A stretch of DNA of 7,675 nucleotides from positions 1 through 7,675 of the forward strand of contig CALTWF010000156.1 in NCBI GenBank assembly GCA_943912755.1. The letters are read 5' to 3'. Of the stretch, positions 1 to 4,887 are shown in pieces. Below the pieces are notes generated by a model that had not been told where the DNA came from, ran no database searches, and saw only the letters and a list, made by a program, of their open reading frames with translations. This stretch comes from an uncultured Pseudomonas sp. Its GTDB lineage: Bacteria; Pseudomonadota; Gammaproteobacteria; Pseudomonadales; Pseudomonadaceae. The position numbers were made by a program, and so were the translations under genes. How positions within the stretch are numbered: the first letter of the stretch is position 1; every line of letters begins with the position of its first letter.

Positions 1-203
1 AATACGTTGCGGGCGAATGCACCAAGGGCCTGGCCCAGGTGTCCATGGAGTTCGGTATTCCTGTCGCCTTCGGTGTCCTGACCGTCGATTCGATCGAGCA
101 GGCCATCGAGCGTTCCGGCACCAAGGCCGGCAACAAGGGCGCCGAAGCTGCCCTGTCCGCCCTGGAAATGGTGAGTCTGCTGGCGCAGCTGGAGGCCAAG
201 TGA
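1..203 (+). CDS. ribH: 6,7-dimethyl-8-ribityllumazine synthase, C-terminal part (5' end outside window)
   Basis: Lumazine synthase joins 5-amino-6-ribitylaminouracil with 3,4-dihydroxy-2-butanone 4-phosphate, the penultimate step of riboflavin synthesis, as a large cytoplasmic oligomer. Reading from base 3, the window gives 66 codons ending at TGA 201-203. They include FGVLTVDSIEQAIERSGTKA and then GNKG, a hallmark block of the family. The arginine in ERSGTK corresponds to the phosphate-binding arginine (Arg127 of the B. subtilis enzyme, from memory). The catalytic histidine lies upstream of the window and cannot be checked. The stop overlaps the nusB GTG start (GTGA), which fits the usual gammaproteobacterial ribH-nusB operon. 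Pseudomonads often carry a second lumazine synthase elsewhere; the nusB linkage argues that this is the operon copy. Confidence 0.96.
   Translation, partial: YVAGECTKGLAQVSMEFGIPVAFGVLTVDSIEQAIERSGTKAGNKGAEAALSALEMVSLLAQLEAK
191..195 (+). promoter_or_regulatory. Ribosome binding site for nusB
   Basis: GGAGG lies inside the last codons of ribH, 4 nt before the GTG at 200. It supports the GTG start, which shares GTGA with the ribH stop and implies translational coupling. The spacing is slightly short. Confidence 0.6.
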
Positions 204-700
204 TTAGCGACGAAAGCGATCGTTTCAACCCGCGCGATCCAAAACCCGCCGATGCGGGCAAGCCATCGAAAAGCGCCAAGCGTCGCGAAGCCCGCAAGCT
301 CGCGACCCAGGCCCTGTACCAATGGCACATGGCTCAGCATTCGCTGAACGAGATCGAAGCGCAGTTCCGGGTCGACAACGATTTCAGCGATGTCGATGGC
401 GCCTACTTCCGCGAGATCCTCCACGGGGTTCCGGCGAAGAAGACCGAGATCGACAACGCCCTCAAGCCTTGCCTCGACATGGCCCTGGAAGAGCTCGACC
501 CGGTCGAGCTGTCCGTCCTGCGCCTGTCCGGCTGGGAGTTGCTGGTGCGCCACGATGTGCCGTACCGCGTGGTGATCAACGAGGGTATCGAGCTGGCCAA
601 GGTCTTCGGTTCCACCGATGGCCACAAGTTCGTCAACGGTGTTCTCGACAAGCTCGCACCCGTGCTTCGCGAAGCCGAAGTGAAGGCGAACAAGCGCTGA
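200..700 (+). CDS. nusB: Transcription antitermination factor NusB
   Basis: NusB pairs with NusE (ribosomal protein S10) on boxA RNA in rRNA leaders and promotes antitermination by RNA polymerase. The product is 166 aa from GTG 200. An in-frame ATG further upstream lies inside ribH and is not the start. The N-terminal arginine-rich helix, residues 27-42 (KRREARKLATQALYQW), matches the RNA-binding helix of the family. The C-terminal half carries DPVELSVLRLSGWEL (100-114), PYRVVINEGIELAK (121-134) and the signature HKFVNGVLDK (142-151). E. coli NusB is about 139 aa; the extra length here is mostly a polar, proline- and lysine-containing leader of about 25 residues, probably disordered. The gene follows ribH by overlap and precedes thiL by 18 nt. 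Confidence 0.96.
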   Translation: MISDESDRFNPRDPKPADAGKPSKSAKRREARKLATQALYQWHMAQHSLNEIEAQFRVDNDFSDVDGAYFREILHGVPAKKTEIDNALKPCLDMALEELDPVELSVLRLSGWELLVRHDVPYRVVINEGIELAKVFGSTDGHKFVNGVLDKLAPVLREAEVKANKR

Positions 701-718
701 TCCCGGCGCTGCCTGTCC

Positions 719-1684
719 ATGGGTGAGTTCGAGCTGATCCGCCAGTTCTTCGCCGCCGCGCCTTGTGCGCAGGGCGGCGAAGGCATCGCCCTGGGCATCG
801 GTGACGATTGCGCGCTGCTGGCGCCGGCGCCCGGCCAGCAGTTGGCGATCTCCACCGACACGCTGGTGGCCGGGGGGCATTTCCCCGCCGTCAGCGATCC
901 TTTCCTGCTCGGCCAGCGTTCGCTGGCGGTTGCGGCCAGCGATCTGGCTGCCATGGGCGCCACGCCCCTTGCCTTCACCCTTGCCCTGACCCTTGCCGAT
1001 ACCGATCCGGACTGGCTGCGCGACTATGCTCGCGGCCTGAGCCAGATGGCTCGCCAGTGCGGCCTGACCCTGATCGGCGGCGACACCACCCGCGGCCCGC
1101 TGAGCCTGACCATGACCGTGTTTGGCCACGTGCCCGTCGGCCAGGCCCTGACCCGTGGCGGCGCACAGGCCGGCGACCTGCTCTGTGTCGGCGGAGAGCT
1201 GGGCAATGCCGCTGGCGCTTTGCCGCTTGTGCTGGGTCAGCGCGAGGCCGATGCAACCCTGGCCGCGCCGCTGTTGTCCCATTTCTGGTCGCCGCCGCCG
1301 CAGATCGCACTGGGCCAGGCCCTGCGCGGCAAGGCCACGGCGGCGCTGGATATTTCCGACGGACTGCTGGCCGACTGCGGGCATATCGCCCGGGCGTCCT
1401 CGGTTGCCTTGTGCGTGGAGCTGGAGCGCCTGCCGCTGGGCGCCGCGCTGACCGGCCTGCTCGGCCTGGACGGCGCGCGCAACGCCGCGCTGAGCGGAGG
1501 CGACGACTACGTCATCGCTTTCACCCTGCCGCCGGCGGAGCTTGCCGGGTTGCAGGCGGACGGCTGGCCGGTGCATGTGGTCGGCCGGGTCGAGGCGGGC
1601 AGCGGTGTCAGCCTGCACGACGCACAAGGCCGAGATATCACCCCCGCCGTGCGCGGCTATCAACACTTTAGGGAGACACCGTGA
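719..1684 (+). CDS. thiL: Thiamine-monophosphate kinase
   Basis: ThiL phosphorylates thiamine monophosphate with ATP to give thiamine diphosphate, the active cofactor. The 321-aa protein has the AIRS/PurM-like ATP-binding fold. Visible motifs are GIGDDCALL (26-34), STDTLVAGGHF (45-55), SDLAAMGA (74-81), GGDTTRGPLS (120-129), ALDISDGLLADCGHI (209-223) and SGGDDY (259-264); the aspartates bind Mg-ATP and the substrate phosphate. The ATG at 719 gives MGEFELI, matching the E. coli start GEFSLI. I see no clear Shine-Dalgarno in the 18-nt gap after nusB, so coupling to nusB is likely. The usual RPxPR segment reads SPPPQIALG (191-199) and the GGEDYEL motif reads GGDDYVI; both look like lineage variants. 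The stop overlaps the pgpA start as GTGA. Confidence 0.97.
   Translation: MGEFELIRQFFAAAPCAQGGEGIALGIGDDCALLAPAPGQQLAISTDTLVAGGHFPAVSDPFLLGQRSLAVAASDLAAMGATPLAFTLALTLADTDPDWLRDYARGLSQMARQCGLTLIGGDTTRGPLSLTMTVFGHVPVGQALTRGGAQAGDLLCVGGELGNAAGALPLVLGQREADATLAAPLLSHFWSPPPQIALGQALRGKATAALDISDGLLADCGHIARASSVALCVELERLPLGAALTGLLGLDGARNAALSGGDDYVIAFTLPPAELAGLQADGWPVHVVGRVEAGSGVSLHDAQGRDITPAVRGYQHFRETP
1671..1675 (+). promoter_or_regulatory. Ribosome binding site for pgpA
   Basis: GGGAG lies 5 nt before GTG 1681, inside the end of thiL. It supports the GTG start that overlaps the thiL stop. Confidence 0.65.
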
Positions 1685-2184
1685 CCGACCACCCCAACCA
1701 GGTCCCGGCGGAAAACGTGCCGCCTTCGGTCTGGCGCAATCCCTGGCATTTCCTGGCTTTCGGCTTTGGTTCCGGAACCCTGCCCAAGGCCCCGGGCACC
1801 TGGGGTTCGCTGGTGGCCCTGCCATTCGTGCCGTTGTGGCAGATGCTGCCCGACTGGGGCTACTGGCTGATGCTCGGCCTGACCATGCTGTTTGGCTTCT
1901 GGCTGTGCGGCAAGGTCGCCGACGATCTCAAGGTGCATGACCACGAAGGCATCGTCTGGGACGAAATGGTCGGCATGTGGATCACCCTCTGGCTGGTGCC
2001 GGAAGGCTGGATGTGGCTGCTGGCCGGGTTCCTCATGTTCCGTTTCTTCGACATTCTCAAGCCGTGGCCGATCCGCTGGGTCGACCGGCATGTGCATGGC
2101 GGAGTGGGCATCATGCTCGATGACGTGCTGGCCGGGGTGTTCGCCTGGCTGGCCATGCAAGTGCTGGTGTGGAGTCTGATTTAA
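1681..2184 (+). CDS. pgpA: Phosphatidylglycerophosphatase A
   Basis: PgpA removes the phosphate from phosphatidylglycerophosphate at the inner membrane to give phosphatidylglycerol. The product is 167 aa, the usual size. The family motifs are GSGTLPKAPGTWGS (30-43), the acidic block DDLKVHDHEGIVWDEMVG (81-98), RFFDILKPWPIRWVD (121-135) and the C-terminal LDDVLAG (146-152). The acidic residues are expected to form the Mg-dependent active site. Hydrophobic stretches at about 44-56, 61-76, 99-122 and 145-166 are consistent with a multi-pass membrane protein. The GTG start overlaps the thiL stop and has a good RBS. thiL-pgpA linkage is typical of gammaproteobacteria. The next gene begins 13 nt after the TAA. 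Confidence 0.96.
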   Translation: MTDHPNQVPAENVPPSVWRNPWHFLAFGFGSGTLPKAPGTWGSLVALPFVPLWQMLPDWGYWLMLGLTMLFGFWLCGKVADDLKVHDHEGIVWDEMVGMWITLWLVPEGWMWLLAGFLMFRFFDILKPWPIRWVDRHVHGGVGIMLDDVLAGVFAWLAMQVLVWSLI

Positions 2185-2190
2185 AGGGAG
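2185..2190 (+). promoter_or_regulatory. Ribosome binding site for the periplasmic protein gene
   Basis: AGGGAG follows the pgpA stop directly and sits 7 nt before ATG 2198. It is a strong, well-spaced site that fixes this start and the signal peptide behind it. Confidence 0.75.
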
Positions 2191-2197
2191 TCGCGTA

Positions 2198-2932
2198 ATG
2201 CGCAAATGGCTGTTGTGGGTAGCCATGCTGGCTGGGATGCTGGGCGTCGCACAGGCCGAGGAGTTGCCGGCGGAGGTCCGTCTGGCCAGCGAGGCCTGGC
2301 AGGACTACACCAATGCCGACGGTACCGGCGTGGGCTGGGATGTGCTGCGCAAGGTGTTCGAGCCGGCAGGGGTCAAGGTCCGCGTGCTCAGCGCGCCCTA
2401 CACCCGGGCCATCGGCCTGGTCAAGCGCGGCGAGGCGGATGCCTGGGTCGGTTCCTACCACGAGGAACACTCCGACAATCTCTACCCGCGCTGGAACTTC
2501 GATTCCGATCATATCTACGCCCTCGGCCTGACCAGCAAACCCGTGCCCACCCCGGAAAACATCGGCCAGTTCCGCCTGTCCTGGGTGCGCGGCTACGACT
2601 ACCAGAACTACCTGCCGAACGTCGGTTACTACCGCGAGGTGCAGCGCCGTGATGGCATCCTGCCGATGCTCGAGCGCGAGCGGGTCGACTTCTATATCGA
2701 TGCCCTGACCGAGGTGAACTACGTTCACGCCCAGTCCGACCATCCGCAGAACTTCCGCAGCACCCATGTGGCAGAACTGCCGTTGTACCTGGCATTCGGC
2801 AATACGCCGCAGGGCAAGGCGCTGCGCGATCTGTTCGACAAGCGCATGGACGAACTGGTGCCCAGTGGTGCGTTGCGGCCGATTTTCGAGCGCTGGAAGC
2901 AGCCGTACCCGTTCGACAAGCCCTTTAAATAG
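2198..2932 (+). CDS. Periplasmic solute-binding protein, family 3-like (orphan)
   Basis: The product is 244 aa with a clear Sec signal peptide (MRKWLLWVAMLAGMLGVAQA, cleavage expected after AQA at 20). The mature part looks like a type II periplasmic binding domain of the SBP_bac_3 / amino-acid-binding class: VRLASEAWQDYTN (27-39), GVGWDVLRKVF (44-54), then APYTRAIGLVKRGEADAWVG (66-85), the usual layout in which an aromatic/YTR patch and the GEADAWVG loop line the ligand cleft. The second lobe includes LSWVRGYDY (127-135) and ERVDFYIDAL (161-170). No ABC permease or ATPase gene is adjacent, and the ligand cannot be read from sequence. The protein may work with a distant transporter or as a sensor or scavenging protein. 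It lies 13 nt after pgpA, so it is probably co-transcribed. The general fold is secure; the function is not. Confidence 0.85.
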   Translation: MRKWLLWVAMLAGMLGVAQAEELPAEVRLASEAWQDYTNADGTGVGWDVLRKVFEPAGVKVRVLSAPYTRAIGLVKRGEADAWVGSYHEEHSDNLYPRWNFDSDHIYALGLTSKPVPTPENIGQFRLSWVRGYDYQNYLPNVGYYREVQRRDGILPMLERERVDFYIDALTEVNYVHAQSDHPQNFRSTHVAELPLYLAFGNTPQGKALRDLFDKRMDELVPSGALRPIFERWKQPYPFDKPFK

Positions 2933-2942
2933 GCCGGCCAGC

Positions 2943-2963
2943 ATCGAACATTTCGATCTTTTG
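2943..2963 (+). terminator. Possible weak intrinsic terminator after the periplasmic protein gene
   Basis: ATCGAA (2943-2948), loop CAT, TTCGAT (2952-2957), followed by CTTTTG. The stem is only 6 bp and AT-rich and the T-run is four bases, so it would be weak. The position, 10 nt after the upstream stop and before a promoter candidate, is what makes it plausible. Confidence 0.3.
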
Positions 2964-2981
2964 CCCCAGTAATTCAGCATA

Positions 2982-3001
2982 AGCAGCTGCGGCAAGCTGC
3001 T
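2982..3001. repeat. Perfect 7-bp dyad upstream of ribA
   Basis: AGCAGCT (2982-2988) and AGCTGCT (2995-3001) form a perfect inverted repeat with a 6-nt centre, GCGGCA. No T-run follows, so it is not a standard terminator. It covers the -35 zone of the proposed ribA promoter, which would suit an operator, or it could be chance in this composition. Confidence 0.4.
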
Positions 3002-3009
3002 GTTACAAT
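3001..3009 (+). promoter_or_regulatory. Candidate extended -10 promoter for ribA
   Basis: TGTTACAAT contains a -10 hexamer TACAAT (5 of 6 to TATAAT) with the TG extension one base upstream. No good -35 hexamer lies 16-18 nt before it (the 17-nt-spaced hexamer is AAGCAG), which is acceptable for extended -10 promoters. Transcription would begin near 3015-3017, giving a leader of about 30 nt with no room for an FMN riboswitch. Confidence 0.5.
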
Positions 3010-3036
3010 CGGCCCACGTCAAATTTCACGCATATC

Positions 3037-3041
3037 AGGAG
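3037..3041 (+). promoter_or_regulatory. Ribosome binding site for ribA
   Basis: AGGAG lies 6 nt before GTG 3048. It decides the GTG start and yields the expected N-terminus MPVVFVAASKLPTPF. Confidence 0.75.
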
Positions 3042-3047
3042 CACAAG

Positions 3048-3665
3048 GTGCCCGTCGTTTTCGTTGCCGCTTCCAAGCTGCCTACTCCTTTCGCGACTTT
3101 CACCATGCACGGTTTTCTCGACGAAGCCACCGGCCGCGAGCACGTCGTGCTCAGCCTCGGTGATGTCGCCGATGGCCAGCCGGTGCTGGGTCGCCTGCAT
3201 TCCGAATGCCTGACGGGCGATGCCCTGTTCAGCCAGCGGTGCGATTGCGGTTCGCAGCTTGAAGCAGCCCTGCAAGCCATTGCCCGGGAAGGGCGTGGCG
3301 TATTGCTCTACCTGCGCCAGGAAGGCCGTGGCATTGGCCTGCTGAACAAGATCCGCGCATACGAGCTGCAGGATGGCGGTGCCGACACCGTCGAGGCCAA
3401 CGAGCGCCTGGGCTTCGCCGCCGACCAGCGTGACTACGCCATGTGCCGGCCGATGCTGGAGCACCTGGGCGTCACCGCGCTGCGCCTGATGACCAACAAC
3501 CCGCGCAAGGTCAAGGCACTGACCGACATGGGCATCGTGGTTGCCGAGCGCGTGCCGCTGCACACCGGGCACAACCCGCACAACAAGCACTACCTGGCCA
3601 CCAAGGCCGGCAAGCTCGGCCACATGATGGGCAACGAGCACCAGGGCGAGGTCGGCCGCGCGTGA
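3048..3665 (+). CDS. ribA: GTP cyclohydrolase II
   Basis: RibA opens GTP to 2,5-diamino-6-ribosylamino-4(3H)-pyrimidinone 5'-phosphate, formate and pyrophosphate, the first committed step of riboflavin synthesis. The 205-aa product is a stand-alone enzyme (E. coli about 196 aa). The zinc ligands Cys54, Cys65 and Cys67 are present in SECLTGDALFSQRCDCGSQ (52-70). LYLRQEGRGIGL (87-98) is the nucleotide-binding signature, Tyr105 and Arg128 match the E. coli active-site positions, and LMTNNPRKVKAL (147-158) is conserved. There is no DHBP synthase domain, so it is not a RibBA fusion. It starts with GTG behind a good RBS and its own promoter candidate. The TGA overlaps the next gene as GTGA. Confidence 0.97.
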   Translation: MPVVFVAASKLPTPFATFTMHGFLDEATGREHVVLSLGDVADGQPVLGRLHSECLTGDALFSQRCDCGSQLEAALQAIAREGRGVLLYLRQEGRGIGLLNKIRAYELQDGGADTVEANERLGFAADQRDYAMCRPMLEHLGVTALRLMTNNPRKVKALTDMGIVVAERVPLHTGHNPHNKHYLATKAGKLGHMMGNEHQGEVGRA

Positions 3666-4081
3666 CCCGCAGCCAGGTGCGTTCCCGCCTGACCCTCGCC
3701 TGGTGGCAGTACCTGGCGGTGGCGTTGGCGCCCCTGCTGGTGTTCGCCTGGGCCTTCGGTGGCATGCAGCCGCTGATGCCGATCCTGGCCATGCCGATGT
3801 TCATCGCCGGCGTGGCTTCGATGTTTCTCACCCTGCCGCGTTTCGGCCTGTACAAGCACGCCCTGATCGCCACCGGCAAGGCCCTCGACAGCGAAGCCGA
3901 ACCGGCCGCCTGGATCGAGCTGGCCCGGGTCCGCCGCCTCGGCATGCTGTTCGCCTGCCTGCCGGCCTGGGTCGCCGCGCTGTCGGTGTTCGTCGGGCTG
4001 GAAGCGGTGCCGCAGATCCTCCTGGCGATCTCCAGCGTGGTGATCCTCTACCTCTACCGCCTGCCTCGCCAACTGGCCTGA
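3662..4081 (+). CDS. Conserved small inner-membrane protein of unknown function
   Basis: The product is 139 aa from GTG 3662, which shares GTGA with the ribA stop; GAGG at 3648-3651 is a loosely spaced RBS. The reading frame runs open further upstream, but there it lies across ribA and is not coding. Four hydrophobic segments are visible at about 14-34, 38-57, 94-112 and 116-132. A polar loop (about 58-92) contains PRFGLYKHALIATGKALDSE and a basic patch RVRRL at 89-93. There is no signal peptide, no catalytic motif and no family I can name. The stop overlaps the btuF-like start (TGATG), so this gene sits translationally between a flavin enzyme and a B12-binding protein. A small-molecule membrane role is possible from context only. 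Confidence 0.8.
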   Translation: MTRSQVRSRLTLAWWQYLAVALAPLLVFAWAFGGMQPLMPILAMPMFIAGVASMFLTLPRFGLYKHALIATGKALDSEAEPAAWIELARVRRLGMLFACLPAWVAALSVFVGLEAVPQILLAISSVVILYLYRLPRQLA

Positions 4082-4887
4082 TGCGCGCGCTCCTGCTGCT
4101 GGCGCTGCTGGCTTGCGCCGCGCCGCTGGTGGCGGCACCGCGGGTGGTCAGCCTGGCGCCTTCGCTATCGGAAATCGTCGTCGAACTGCAGGCCGATGAT
4201 CTGCTGGTGGGCGTGCTTGATGGCGGCGACCGGCCGCCTGAACTGGCGCAACTGCCTTCCGTGGGGCGCTACGGACAGCTCGACCTGGAACGCCTGCTCA
4301 GTCTCAAGCCCGACCTGATCCTGCTCTGGCCCGCCAGCGTGCCGCCGGCCCAGCGCGCCCAGCTGGAGCGCCTCGGCATCGCGATGGTCAGCGCCGAACC
4401 CCATGACCTCGACAGCCTGGTCACCCAGATCGCCGATATCGGCGAACGCCTTGGTCGCGCCGAAGCCGGGCAGCGTTATGCGCAGCAACTGCGCACGAGG
4501 CTCGCCGAGCTGCGCAGGCGCTATCACCGCGAGCAGCCGCTGCGGGTGTTCTATCAGGTCTGGGACAAGCCGCTCTATACCGTCGGTGGCGGGCAGATCA
4601 TCAGCGATGCGCTGAAGGTGTGCGGGGCGCGCAACCTGTTCGATGAACTGACACTGCCGGCACCGCAGGTCAGCATCGAAAGCGTGTTGCAGCGTGATCC
4701 GCAGGTGATCGTGGCGGGAGATCAGGCACAGCTGGACGCCTGGAAAACCTGGCGGCAGGTCGGCGCGGTGCGTGATGGTCGGTTGCTGCGGGTGCCGGAC
4801 AAGGGCCTCGAACGTCCCAGCGGGCAGATGATCGAGGCCACCGCAAAGCTCTGCGAGGCGCTGGCTAGAGCTCCGGCGTCCAGTTGA
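4081..4887 (+). CDS. btuF: BtuF-like periplasmic cobalamin-binding protein
   Basis: BtuF binds vitamin B12 in the periplasm and delivers it to the BtuCD ABC importer. The product is 268 aa from ATG 4081. A signal peptide covers residues 1 to about 19, and the mature start APRVVSLAPSLSEIVVEL closely follows E. coli BtuF (APRVITLSP...). Further matches are LDLERLLSLKPDLILLW (67-83), YTVGGGQIISDALKVCGARN (166-185) and PAPQVSIESVLQRDPQVIV (193-211). Glu70 and Glu200 align with the two glutamates that dock BtuF onto BtuC, and Cys181/Cys258 with the E. coli disulfide (both from memory). A siderophore-type class III binding protein is the main alternative, but the nearby BtuB-type receptor favours cobalamin. 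No BtuC or BtuD gene is in the window. The last 23 bp overlap the convergent btuB 3' end. Confidence 0.88.
   Translation: MRALLLLALLACAAPLVAAPRVVSLAPSLSEIVVELQADDLLVGVLDGGDRPPELAQLPSVGRYGQLDLERLLSLKPDLILLWPASVPPAQRAQLERLGIAMVSAEPHDLDSLVTQIADIGERLGRAEAGQRYAQQLRTRLAELRRRYHREQPLRVFYQVWDKPLYTVGGGQIISDALKVCGARNLFDELTLPAPQVSIESVLQRDPQVIVAGDQAQLDAWKTWRQVGAVRDGRLLRVPDKGLERPSGQMIEATAKLCEALARAPASS

Noticed and set aside
17..199. N-terminal extension of the nusB frame into ribH
   Set aside because: This part is the lumazine synthase gene read in another frame; GTG 200 with GGAGG gives the normal NusB start.
869..888. Hairpin-like CGGGG...CCCCG in thiL
   Set aside because: It lies inside coding sequence, has no T-run, and is easily produced by GC-rich codons.
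808..1671. Alternative plus-strand frame within thiL
   Set aside because: Arg/Ala/Pro-rich translation typical of a GC-rich shadow; the ThiL frame holds all the conserved motifs.
2933..2942. Palindromic GGCCGGCC just after the periplasmic gene
   Set aside because: Short GC-only palindrome expected by chance in this composition; no partner element nearby.
2111..3022. Long minus-strand open frame (303 codons) opposite the periplasmic protein
   Set aside because: It covers parts of pgpA, the periplasmic gene and the intergenic region, has no recognisable motif, and is an antisense shadow of confident genes.
3703..4080. Upstream extension of the btuF-like frame
   Set aside because: It overlaps the small membrane protein gene out of frame, and ATG 4081 begins a proper signal peptide.
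4114..4116. Possible lipobox cysteine (LLAC, Cys12) in the BtuF-like signal peptide
   Set aside because: The hydrophobic stretch before it would be very short, Leu at -2 is unfavourable, and alignment with E. coli BtuF places cleavage further on, before APRV.
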